Source: Lonicera japonica
Lineage: Eukaryota; Streptophyta; Magnoliopsida; Dipsacales; Caprifoliaceae
Reading direction: 5' to 3'
NCBI GenBank assembly: GCA_021464415.1
Contig: CM038467.1
Location: 34,751,226 to 34,815,225 of the forward strand
Length of the DNA: 64,000 bases
Positions 33,690 to 45,152 of this stretch are shown in pieces. Every line of letters starts with the position of its first letter. Position 1 is the first letter of the stretch. The position numbers were made by a program, and so were the translations under genes. The notes beneath the pieces are model-generated. The model searched no databases and was not told the DNA's origin. It worked only from the letters and a program-made list of their open reading frames with translations.

Positions 33690-34130
33690 CACCGGGTGGA
33701 TACATATGGTATTAGAGGGGAACCAAGACCACTACCACGTGGCGTGTCGATATTATGTATTGGGTCTGTACGGCTGACAGTAAGTCGGAATTACTGGATG
33801 TGGCTAACTAGAGCTGAGATTCATTATGTGTGACCCCGGCCTGATAAGGACGTTAGGGATTTCATGGGGGAGATTGTAATGACCCAAAATATTCTATATC
33901 GGTAGTGTAATAAAAAAGTCATTGATATATGTAGGTGCAATAACCCTAATTAACAATTTGGCCAAGTCATTTTAGGGGTTGACCCGGGTGGGTGGTTATA
34001 GTCCACATGGAATTGAAGTTTTCACACCAATCAAAGCTTTCAGTGCTAAAATGCAATAATACACTGTATATACTATATTAACCTACTATATTAATGTTTT
34101 TATAATATAAATATTTTAGAGTTAATAAAC
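33690..34130 (+). mobile_element. TRIM-like short LTR element (copy 1, partial)
   Basis: A primer-site-like TGGTATTAGAG (33707) opens a 170-bp interior that ends in the purine tract GGGGGAGAT. A 126-bp LTR-like segment follows (33875-34000), beginning TGTAATGACCC. The related copy at 60607 has an LTR of the same length before TGGTATCAGAG. The size and lack of coding fit TRIM elements. The left LTR is mostly missing. Confidence 0.55.
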
Positions 34131-35837
34131 TAAAGAATATAAATTGGTTTTTTTTCTTGGTTTTTGTCAGAATTAATACTTTGAAGCGAACTTGTTAGTT
34201 TGTTCACGTCTTTTTTATTCTTGTAAAGTTCAATTCACGTGAATTATGGTATCGAGCTCTTCGTAATGCATGTCTACTTACTGTGGTGGCTGTAATTCAC
34301 CTTTATGTAGTAATTGTTTGTTCAATTATTGTGATAGTTATAGAATTATATATATATATAATAAAAAAGAAAGTTACATTATTGAATAATTTCTTGTATA
34401 TAAAAAGATATTAAACCCCAAAAGTTTTACAACCATGCCGACCTTTACGCACAATATTTATTAGTGTTAATAAACTAACCACAATTTGTAGCGCATATGA
34501 TAGGTAACAATTTTTTTATTAAAAGACAAGTCAATTTTATAAGTGGGAATTACTTTCACCGGTTTCAAATTTTATATATAGTTTAAAGGAAAAAAATGTA
34601 TTGAATTAACTTTTTGTGTGTTGTTTCCATTTCTTGTACTCTTGTTGATATTTTATTTCATGGTTATTTGATTTTTGGCTCTCATTAATTGTGCGATAAT
34701 TAGTTTTGGTATCCAAAATTTAAATTATTGTACCTTTTGACCCCCCATTTTGAACGATCTCGTTCATTGACCATTTCATCCGTTAGTTGACCTACTCTTT
34801 TAATAAAAATGCCCCAAATACCCTTTATAGTTAACAACAAATGCACACAACGTATACTACCATCGTGTTACCATGATGGCCGGCAACGATAGGCCGAACT
34901 GCAATTTAAACCCTATAGTGGATTCACACCATAAAAAATAACTCTCACTCTCACCTATAAATGTTTCAGCCCATCTCCATGATTGTGGGTACAGGCGACG
35001 GCGCAATGGCACCATGGAAGCAATGGTTTTGGTTTCAGATTTGAGATATGTGCTTCGTATATATATTTTGGGAATTTGCTATGCACACATGTATTATTTG
35101 TGTATAACATGACAAGATTTTGGCTTCAATTTCAAGATTTTTTTTTGTTGATTGATTATAGGGGTGCAGGAATTTCTATTTGAATTTTCTCTGAATATTT
35201 TATTAGACTTTGTGAATGATTATATGGCTTATTTGTGTATGAATTTTTCTTTTGTGTATATACTATTATACATACATATATAGAGATAAATTGGGTTTAT
35301 CAATGAGGAAGAAGATGGTGTAGTTGGGTTTCGTGTATATCTATAAGTATAGAGAGAAATTGGGTCTATCAATGAGGAAGAAAATGACGTTAATTGGTGG
35401 TATAATTTTACATAGAGTTTGAACAATTTTTTCATTGTTGTAATCTCGCCGGGGTCCTGTCGGAGTTAAACCGGAGGTGGGTGGTGGCCATGGATGATAT
35501 TTGAGAAAGTGTTGGCGATAGATATATTCCATATACAAAATATTATAAAAATGAATAAGAGGTATAGCTGTATTTTTCATTTAAAAGCAAACATTAGTTT
35601 AAACATTTAATTATTTTTTTAACGGTCAACTTGGTTTAAGGATGACAACAATTTAAAATGAAGTCTAATGTTATATTAATATAAATTTTAAGTATCAAAA
35701 CTAGTTATGACACAACGAATAAGAGTCAAAAACTTAGTAACCCTTATTTTATTTTTATTTTTACTTTATCGAGAGTTATGTTATACCCCACCCAACACCA
35801 CTAGCCCGTAAAAGAAAAATATTAATTATAAGAAATT
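34131..35837. other. AT-rich spacer
   Basis: No gene recognised. A 66-codon ORF at 34983 has no domain. A 70-bp tandem duplication lies at about 35282-35400 (GGGT[T/C]TATCAATGAGGAAGAA). Confidence 0.55.
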
Positions 35838-36098
35838 GTTTTTGATAAACGCGTAATTTTGTAGTCGCTAGCGCTCTTTTGATTGTGTTTATCACGTTTA
35901 TCTTAGCCTAGATTAATTAAATTAACCCACTTTTGCACATACACTAAAAATATCAAGAATTGCTTTAACATGGCTCAAAGTAGCCTTTTCTAGTGTCTTG
36001 ATTGTGCCCATAGATTTTGGAAGCAAGTTGGAGAGCTTTGGGAAGTGTATAAGAGAGATAGAAGCCAAAAGAGAAGAAAAAAAGTCTCCCGAAGTGTC

Positions 36099-36256
36099 CT
36101 CTGATCAATCAGAGGAGCCTCTAATTGATCAGAGGCCACCTTTTAGTGCAAAGCTTTCCCTCTGATCGATCAGAGGGTGCTCTGATCGATCAGAGCCCAT
36201 CTTTTTAAGCCAAATCTCCCCTCTGATCGATCAGAGGATCCTCTGATCGATCAGAG
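36099..36256. repeat. Three 61-bp tandem units, each with two 16-bp palindromes
   Basis: CTCTGATCGATCAGAG or close variants lie at 36099, 36119, 36160, 36180, 36221 and 36241. The unit starts are exactly 61 bp apart, and the two palindromes within a unit start 20 bp apart. The last four are perfect. The first two differ in the core. The array lies inside the left half of solo LTR A, about 400 bp before the break. Confidence 0.95.
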
Positions 36257-36661
36257 ACCTCCCAGAATGCACAATACAGCCCCCAAAAGCATATTTTCTC
36301 CCATTTTGATGCATTGAAACTCACCAAAAAGTGATGGACTTTCTATTTTTGTTGCAGGCTCAAGTGTTTACCCAGGGGTCCCTTAGAAAGTGTGATAGAA
36401 TAGCCATTTTTGGCATTGTTTTGCCTTTTTATTTAAATATTTTCTTTGTCCTCATTTGGGGGATATGTAATTTCTAGATCTAGATTAGTTATTTAAGCAT
36501 TATTTTCCTGCACTTTCTCATGATCTATCACTTGTAAAAAATCTAGTTAGAGAAACTCTTGAGAGAAATGGAAATCCCTTTAATGGTTTTTGTTCATACA
36601 ACTATCATGGAGTTGTTTCATTGCTAAGGCTAGAAGATGAAGTTTGCATTGCATTAATTAT

Positions 36662-37882
36662 TGTGAGAATCCGGACCCATACCCCGAGAGAAGAAAATAG
36701 GAGTCCTCGTTCTCGGTTTTATTTGAAAAACGTGTTTTGTAGAGTCGCCAGTTTGTTTTACGAGAAAACAAACAAAAGATCGTACGAAGGACAATTCGAA
36801 AGTAAACTATCTTTCATACGTTTGAAACCAGAGATTTATTTTGAAAATTGACTTTGCTAGGGTTCGGGAACTACGTTACGAATTGGGAAGGTGTTAGGCA
36901 CCCAATTCGCCCTTTCGGTCTCTTAATGGATCATGTATTTAATTCCTATTTTAGATATCTTGCAAGTAGTTTGAATAGTTTTCAGAATAGTCCTTTCCGG
37001 ATAAATTTAGTTTAAAATAATATTTTGAAATCAGACTCGAGCTTTGCGAGCGCCTACGTATTCATTCGAAAAATGAAATCAGAGTCTCGTAGTTCCTTTC
37101 TTTTGGAAACTGTTTTTGTATTTTTATTTGTTTTGAAAACGTGTCAAAACGGATTTTAGATTTCTTGTAAAACTTAGAAAGGATTTATTTTGAAAGCAAT
37201 GAACTTCTTTGCAAGTTATCTAATTTTCTATATTAAAAATGAATACTTAAATGCGATATTGAAATTAAGAAAGGTTGTAGATAGACGTACCTGATGCGCT
37301 TGCCGAAGAAATGAGAGCCTTGCCTTGTTGCCTTGCTTGCTTCCTTCTCTCTCTAGAACTTTCTCTCTCTAGATTTTCTAAAATGACTCTCTAATAATTT
37401 TGACAGAGTTCTAATTGCTAAAAACACTATCGAGTGTTGATGTCCTAAAAAGGGAGCCCAAAGGTCCAATTTATAGGGAAAAATCTCGCCAAAAACGCTC
37501 CAAAAGGGGCCAACCGCAAAGGGTAGCCGCAGGGCGTGCGGCTAGGTGCCAACCGTACGGTTGGGGAGCCAACCGTGCGGCTAGGGAAGGTACCAACCGT
37601 GCGGTTGGGAGCCAACCGTGCGGTTGGAGCGTGCGGTTGGGGGCTGCGGCTAGGAGCCAACCGTGCGGTTGGGGGCGTGCGGCTGGCTACCAAAAAAATC
37701 AATTTTTCTAACGGGGCGCTGCCCCATCCTAGTAAGCGAAGTGGTAACAAGGTTGCGATTAATTCCTAACGCGCTCGAAAATCAGGGTTTTTCCTAACAG
37801 CTTCTTGTATGCATGACGACTCAAGACTTGATGCAGAAAGCTTGTTAGGTTCACGCGAGAGTCGCGGATTGGGGTGTTCACA
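36662..37882 (-). repeat. 3' LTR of the Ogre-like element (left copy)
   Basis: 1221 bp. Contains the motif GGGAAGGTGTTAGGCACCC at about 36885 and the GC-rich palindromic minisatellite at 37540-37690. Confidence 0.92.
37540..37690. repeat. GC-rich palindromic minisatellite within the Ogre-like LTR
   Basis: Repeated words of the form CCAACCGTGCGGTTGGG, about 20 bp apart. The first, CCAACCGTACGGTTGG at 37549-37564, is a perfect 16-bp palindrome. Others are imperfect or half units. The same array is in the right LTR at about 46031-46181. Confidence 0.9.
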
Positions 37883-37963
37883 GACCCTCTCGTCCCGGGA
37901 TTCTTGCTTGCAAGAAGTCTGGGACGATAATAAGAAGACAACAATTCACGACTCTCGCGTGAA
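37850..37963. other. Nested inverted repeats across the LTR/internal junction
   Basis: Outer arms TTCACGCGAGAGTCG (37850-37864, inside the LTR) and CGACTCTCGCGTGAA (37949-37963, inside the element) are perfect 15-bp complements. Inside them, CGTCCC with GGGACG and TTCTTGC with GCAAGAA form a second hairpin at 37891-37926. Confidence 0.9.
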
Positions 37964-40900
37964 TCTCAACCGATTATTTTATTCATGAAAATATGCGAAT
38001 CGAAATGTACCCTCATGGTGGGGGAATTTTGTGGTGCCTTGGGCAATGTAATCCACGGTTGACCTTCCTCTTGGCCAAGCTATCTCTGATACATCAATAT
38101 ATTCTCTCATCTACCCTCAGGGAATCCATCTCAATTCTTCTCCAGATTTTTCAGGCTCATCGATGTTTGTACTCATCTTGTGGGATGCACCAATCTTACC
38201 ATTCACCCTCTGACCGGGCTATTCTCAAGAACACTTCTCGTTCTTCGCAAATCTATTTGAAAAAGTTCTTGGAGTTTAGATTCTTTCAGAATGACACCTT
38301 CTTGACTTTGTCGTGATAAAGCTTCCCAATCTTCTGGGGAACAAATGGTTACCAAGAGTAGCGGGGTTTGTTCCTATCGCACTATCTTGTTGTCATAACC
38401 ATGTGACAAATCTCCCTGATCTCAGGAGGATGTGATGAAACTCCCTAACTTCTGGGGAGGATGTTATTGGTTACCAAGAGTGGTTGGGTCGGCACCTGTC
38501 GCACCATCTTGCTGGCATAACCGAGGTTGTCTATCAAGAGATATTCCTTTATGATAGTTTTCTAAGAAATGGCACTCCTAGCCACCCTCAGAAGGAATGT
38601 CATATTAGCGACTGTCAAGAGTGGGGGGTCTGCACTTCTCGCACCATCTTGCTGGCACAGCCTGGAAAGGTTGGGTTCAAATTGCCAAGGGTGATTGGTC
38701 CTTGCGATAGGACGTCATCTTGCTGACACAAACTGGGCTGACTTGTAAATTCCCATGGAACGCATCCAAAAGGGAAAGAAAGGTATGATATGTTAGTGAC
38801 TGCCAAGAGTGGGGGGTCTGCACCTCTCGCACCATCTTGCTGGCACAGCCTGAAAAGGTTGGGTTAAGATTTCCAAGAGTTATTGGTCCTTGCGATAGGA
38901 CGTCATCTTTTTGACACAATCTGGGCTGACTTGTAAATTCCCATGGAGTGAATCCAAAAAGGAAGAAAAGGTATGATATGTTAGTGACTGCCAAGAGTGG
39001 GGGGTCTGCACCCCTCGCACCATCTTGCTGGCACAGCCTGAAAAGGTTGGGTTAAGATTGCCAAGAGTGATTGGTCCTTGCGATAGGACGTCATATTGCT
39101 GACACAATCTGGGCTGACTTGTAAATTCCCATGGAGTGAATCCAAAAAGGAAGAAAAGGTATGATATGTTAGCGACTGCCAAGAGTGGGGGGTTTGCACC
39201 TCTCGCACCATCTTGCTGGCACAGCCTGGAAAGGTTGTGTTAGAGACTACCAAGAGCGGCGGGGTCGGTACCTCTCGCACCGTCTTGCTGACATAGTCTA
39301 AGGCTGAACGTCGGGAGATATTCCCTTATGACGGTTTCCAAGAAATGGCGCTCCTAGCCACCCTCAGAAGGTATGACACGTTAATGACTGCCAAGAGCGA
39401 GAGGTCTTCACGATAAGACTTCGTACTTGCTGACACAGCCAAAATAGGTGATGTTAAGACTGCCAAGAGCGGCGGGGTCGGCACCTGTCATACCGTCTTG
39501 CTGTCACAGTCTAAGGTTAGGATTGACTCTGTCAATAGGTGTCTTCTTCAGAATCATATTATGCCATCAACTTTATGACACATCACATAATTCGAGACAT
39601 GTTCTTGAGGATATTTGTCCATATTTTCTCTTATTCTTCGACGCTTTTCCTTGCGTTGTCTCTGCTCTTGGCCGTTGTTCATATATGCCTACTCATCTTG
39701 TGGCAAGAAAGTTATGCTAGAGAGAATATGGAAAGTTCAAATGTTGCCTTTTTCAAAACCTGTTCTTACCCTCAGTTTGACTCCTCTTCTGTCATCAAGA
39801 AATTGAGTTGGTTCTCTTTGAATCTCAGACTTTCATGCGTAGTAGTGGACTCAGTTTTCAACTCTACCCTCTGGCTTTACTTTTTTTGAACATGGGGATA
39901 AAGCTCTTCTGAAAATCTCAGTTCCTTCTCCAGTTACCCTCTGGCCTATTAGAGGAAGGTGCTGGTCCGCATCATTTTCTGTTTTTTGATGCCCTTATTG
40001 CTCCCTCATTTGGGAGAATATCCGGCTCATTGTTTTGGCTTTTGGATCTTCTCTTTCTTTTTCTTCTTTTTCTTTTTTTTTTTTTTAGACAGGAGCCTTA
40101 CTCACCTAAGACGTAGCCCTCCGCCTTTTGGCACAGCTGTCACTCTTAGTGTGGCTCTCCCTGTCGATTTTCTTCCTTCATTTCTGTTTTTCTCACTTTT
40201 TCCTCACTTGGACCAACGGGATTTTTCCCTTTTCTACTATTTCAATTTTTTCTTGTACCCGATTCCTCTTTTACACCTTCCTCTTTTGCCAGATTTGAAC
40301 TGTGTCCAGGACTGATCATTCCTCAAAGCTCGGCTCCACCACAGAATCTCAAAATTCAGCTTTTGGGCTTTGTATCTTACTTCGTCGTGCGTGTGTTAGT
40401 GATTCTCAGTCTGTTTATCTTAGAAAACTAACCAGAAAGTCTTTTAGACGTCCAAGAAGTCAATTTTGCAAAATTTTTGTCAAAACTTTGTTGATTTTGT
40501 TGTTTGGGATTACCCCCCACTTGTTGTGTGACAAGGAACTTGTCATACAACAAGTGCCCAAACGACAAAGTGAGCTGGGCAACAAAAATGACACCTTTTT
40601 TCCATTTGAACTTTCAAACTTTTCATTCTCCTCTTAGCATATCCCTTTCTTGCTCACATACTTACTGTTGGTCATGTATTTCGTGATGATCAGCCACGGC
40701 CGTTTCTGTATGATGCGCCTTTCTTGATGACGAAAGGGTGTGTGTGGATTTTGAGGGACCCCCTGAGGTTGAACGGTTTCGATGGAGATTGATGTATCAT
40801 CAGATAGCATTTTGGCCTTTATTGGAAGGTCATTCGTGGTGTACAATGGAGCCTTTGGCACACAAGATTCGCCGACGCGTACGGGTACGTTTCAATTCAA

Positions 40901-42440
40901 ATTTCTCGTTTAGAGAAAATTATGTGAATATGTCATTTATGCCAGAAAACATGAGACATGCATGCAATGTGGTGGGTCTGGTGGCCTTTTGCGCAATTTT
41001 GATTTATGAAAATATTTTTGTAAAGTTTTCAGATTTTAATATCACCCCCAATGTAAAATACCCCCAATTTTCATACGAAAATAACACATGCGCTCCATCT
41101 TAGAATTCAACCAATGCTGGATTTTCTCCAAATTACCACTGAATTATAGATTGTACTTCTACCCTCGGTGAGAGGCTTCATCCGTGCGACGCATCCTGCT
41201 TTGGTTTCTGGATCTTGATGACTACGATTCGTTTACCTTGCAAGGCTTCAGACGTAATCAATTGGGCTGTACATCTACCCTCAGTGAAAAGCTTCACCCT
41301 GAATGGGCCACACGTTTTGGTTTGATTGGATTACTCCACATCTTGATGACTATAATTCATTCACTTCGCAAGGTTAATGAGAGATAATGATGACCAAGGA
41401 TATCTTTGCATGATCGGTCTTCATTCCACTCCAACACGAACTTCTCCATGCGATCCAGCTTTCTTTAATGCATCTTTGGTTTCATTAATTTGGGATGGAT
41501 CAGTTGTTGTTTCTTGTACGACTGGTCGGGTGAGGATGAAAGACAAGTCTTTTAGCAATACCAATTCATCAAAGCGTCCCATTTTTCAGTCGTATTCGAA
41601 GTTTGGATATTGATCCATCGAAGTATCAGCTTTGGAATCTTCCCCAGTCTTTATCCCCTGTTGCATCCTCACTAAGAGCTTTGATCTCATTTGAAACTTT
41701 CTTTTCCAATGCCTATTCAAAGTGATTCGTTCCCTCTTTTGCAATCTCCTTCGGAGTCTCAATCTACCTCAAGAGTACTTCATGCCCCCGTACCCTTTAT
41801 GTGTCAGGTTTTTCTTTGAAAACTTTCCTTGGAATTATTATATTTATGTAGTATGGGTGTTTTCAAGCTCAATTTTATATATTACTTCATGAAAATGTTA
41901 GTGCTTTATAATGTGCATTTTATTCATGAAAGTATTGGTTATTATATAACATGCTTTATGCGCAATTTACCCCCAGACCCATGCAAATGCAAATGCAAAG
42001 ATCATTCTTTCCGAGAATCTGGCAATTATAAAGGGTAATTCATCTTTTGTTTTGTTTCAATTGAGAGAAATCTTAAAACAAATTTGCTCGAGATCTTTAT
42101 CAAGATTTGTCCTTTTCTCCGCACCTTACCATATGAACTTCTCTTTACAAATCCTCCATCGTTCCTCGAACTGACTGGTGCATTTAGATGAACTATTCTT
42201 CCAATTCTTCCTCGTCATCTTATTGTGGGCGAAAGAGATTGTTTTATCATAATAGACCGGGCCTGATGTTACTTCTCAGGTTGCCTACGTTCCCCAATGT
42301 CCTAACATTCCAAAAAATAATCCAATATGGGGCTCAGGTCGTCGTAGTTCATGTTTACAAATGACAAATCTTCAATCATTGTTTTTTCAAATTCTCAAAC
42401 ACTGGTTACAAATCTTCAATTTCTAGCTACCAATCTTCAA
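37883..42440 (-). other. Long non-coding 3' region of the Ogre-like element
   Basis: About 4.5 kb between the end of gag and the left LTR, where pol would normally lie. No protease, RT, RNase H or integrase motifs were seen on either strand. It holds the 188-bp tandem repeats, a poly-T/CT-rich tract near 40050-40090 and many short frames without recognisable domains. Ogre-type elements are known for long, repeat-rich 3' untranslated regions. Confidence 0.6.
38460..39530. repeat. 188-bp tandem repeat array
   Basis: The word GTGGGGGGT starts at 38621, 38809, 38997 and 39185, exactly 188 bp apart, and the intervening sequence is highly similar. More divergent units (AAGAGCGGCGGGGTCGG) extend to both sides. 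The periodic minus-strand ORFs at 38615-39280 are a by-product of the repeat: 188 is not divisible by three, so each unit changes frame. Confidence 0.92.
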
Positions 42441-44156
42441 TCATTGATGGTTTTGAGGAGACGGATCTGCTATCTTTCCTGCTTGGATAAGGTCCTGAAC
42501 AGCATGCCGAAGGGCCATACAATTGTCGGTCGTGTGTCCCACATTTTGGTGGTATTCGCATGTTTCATTGAGGTTCCAATTAGTGGGGACTGGATTGGGT
42601 ATCGGTCGTGGGTTCAGCGGATAGATCATTCCTACATCCTTCAACTCCTTGTATACTTTGCTTAATGATCCTGGCAGTTGTGAGAAATTCCTTTTCATGT
42701 GTCTGACTCGGTTTAGCACCCTATTGTTGCTGTAATCCTGGTATCCCGAAGGAGAAATATTGGTGACTCTGGCGAAAGGATTGGCAGAATAGTCAATATT
42801 GCTCTAAACAAAATGATTGTTTGTCAAAATCTGGTTCGCAGCCAGGGTTGAAGCTTTCTTGTACTGTGCACTTGAATTTTTTACTTCAGCTTGTTTAGCC
42901 AATTCTTCTTCTATCTTATTTCCCACATGCAACAAGGCTTTAAAGCGGTCAAAGAATTGGTGACCCATCTTATTTCGAATTTCTGCTTTCAGATTCTTGA
43001 CGATCATTCCCAATTGCTCCTCTTCATCCATCCGTTCCACCATTTGTGCAGCGAGTGCCCTCCACCTTGTGACAAATTCACTCAAACTTTCATCATCTTT
43101 CTGCTTTGCCATTTCAAGATGTTTGCGAGTGATCTTTAATTCCTCGTTCGTCTTGTATTGGGCAATGAACTCATTCACAATACTGGTCCATGACTGCACC
43201 CGTTGTTTCTCTAATCCCAGGAACCAACTTTGGGCTGGACCGGCTAGAGTTAAATGAAAAGAGTTAGCTAACTCAGCCTCACCTATATCGTAGATCTTCA
43301 TCGCCCGTACATAGGATTTTAAGTGAAACTCTGGTGGCGTTGTTCCTTTGAACTTCTCTATTGAGGGCATCTTAAACCCAACAGGATAATGGGCTTCTGG
43401 GTATAGATTATAGCTCTGGAGCTGTGTCAGGTCGTTTGATCCCTCGGCTACCTTCTGGGTTAAGGCTTTCAATTGTTCCTTAAGCTCATCTAAAGCCTTA
43501 TTCCTTTCTGAAATCACCTCTTGTGGAAGAATGGCATCACCCTGCATACTCACCGGATGCGGAATAGGGTCGTAGTATGGATCATGATAAGGATGATGTG
43601 GTGGTTGCCATTGTTGAGCATGTTGGGATGCTTCAGGTGGAACTTCTTGGTGTAGCCAATTCTCAATTAGATCAGGTCGCCTATGTGGAGTATGTGGTTC
43701 AATAGGAGTTGGAATATCGGAGTGAACAGATAGTGGCGCGGGTGGTACAAGTGGAGCCTCTTTTATTGGCTCATTCACAATTGGTTGACCATGAATAGAT
43801 GGAGGCATAGGTGGTGCAGGAGGTGTCCCTTTTGTTGGCTCATTCATAACCCGTCGACCTTTGTCTATCTCCTCCAGCCGAGCCTTGGTGGTTCGTTGAT
43901 CATCTACTAGCAATGCTAGGCTCTTGCTAATGTCCCCAAGCATTCGGTACATCTCTTCCGGGGTTGGTATGGTTACAGTGTCTGACCCTAATATAGTGTT
44001 TGTTGGATCCACAGAAGTATGCCCTGGCGGCATTCCCCGATTAATATTCTGCTGAGACACTCCTTGATTTTGGTAGGAAGGACCCGGTGGCAGATCCACT
44101 GCAGTGAAAGAGTTTCCAGTGACCCTATTCGAAGTTTGTGGCGGTTGTTGTTCCAT
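42441..44156 (-). pseudogene. Ogre/Tat-like gag with one premature stop
   Basis: ATG at 44156 is the likely start. The open frame reaches further upstream to 44291, but that part is not gag-like. The N-terminal third is Pro/Gln-rich, then comes a retrotransposon gag domain (about 43380-42950) with the typical W-F-x-x-L and F-x-x-Q-Y motifs. A TAG at 42806-42804 stops it. The same frame then resumes and carries a C-X2-H-X4-H-X4-C knuckle followed by a helical tail, as in Tat/Ogre gag, to 42441. One point change would explain the stop. Confidence 0.85.
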
Positions 44157-44291
44157 GTCAGCTGGTGTATCCGGTTGAACCAATCTGCCAGTGCTATCTC
44201 TTCCGGCCCAAATGGAAGCCAGATCGAATATAAGTCTTCGGAAGGAGAAAAGGACAAATCCCGATGTGTATAGAATATTTCCCGGAAACAA

Positions 44292-45152
44292 AAGAAAATA
44301 TGAACTTTTAATACTTGCCAGATTCCCAGAAATACATCGATCGAGACGACGCTAAACACACAAAAAGTTTTTCTTTAGGTGAGATCAAAAGCAGACCAAC
44401 GGCGACAACTTGAGAGCCCCATATAGCGGTAGGGTAGGAATGGAATTCCATGGGTTCCCTGACCATCTATAGTTTTGGAAAATCATTTTAAAAAGAGCTT
44501 TCTGAAAAATCATTTGAAAACACGGGAAGATCTCTCCTCATGAGTCGCTTTGTTCATGGAATCAGGGCTTTTGCACACTAGATTCTCACGACTGTCGGTC
44601 ATAAAAACAATGCAGAAAATTTTTATGTTCTAAGCTGACTCCCCTATATGCAAGCGTGGCTGAAGAGGGTAAGGTTTAAGGCTCCCTCCTATTTGGCAGG
44701 TCTTACGATATACCTCAAGAGCGCAGGTACGTGAGTGTAGACCCGATATACCTCGGTAAGTACTTGGCCAAGGAGAGTGGTCCCAGGCGCTTTTGGCTAG
44801 TGTAGACCCGCAAGTCCACGACCTAGTCACGACTCTGGTCCCGAGGTTAATAGGGTAAATTCACACTCGCGAAAATGCATGATAAGACGTGGGTGTGTGC
44901 AAAATAACAATCTAGCGGTTCATTATTGATCAATGCTTTAGGGTTTGTTATGATAATTTACACAATTTTAATTATGAAAAAGATTTTCCTCACATAATTA
45001 GCAAATAAAGGCATCAGGGTATCCACCTAAATCGTTTATATGTTATCCTAGGACTAAGGCTTACAAGACCTATATCTAATAAATAACAGGAATTAAATAT
45101 ATGATCCATTATAATAGAGCTTCGTTCTTGACATCCCCAGCAGAGTCGCCAC
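44292..45152 (-). other. 5' untranslated leader and primer site of the Ogre-like element
   Basis: Between the right LTR and gag. On the minus strand the primer-binding site TGGCGACTCTGCTGGGGA (45151 down to 45134) follows the LTR by two bases. Ogre elements often carry an extra ORF1 before gag. Here only short ORFs without domains are seen. Confidence 0.75.

Noticed and set aside
36099..36256. Regularly spaced palindromes considered as a CRISPR-like array
   Set aside because: Plant sequence inside an LTR. The spacers are not unique and there are no cas genes. It is a tandem repeat.
37445..37769. ORFs rich in Arg, Ala and Gly in the Ogre-like LTR
   Set aside because: They are translations of the GC-rich minisatellite, open on both strands and in two frames. 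The same ORFs recur in the other LTR.
38615..39280. Overlapping minus-strand ORFs with repeated peptide sequence
   Set aside because: They mirror the 188-bp DNA repeat. The frame changes every unit, and no homologous protein family is apparent.
40738..41103. 121-codon plus-strand ORF
   Set aside because: It lies antisense in the non-coding 3' region of the Ogre-like element and has no recognisable domain.
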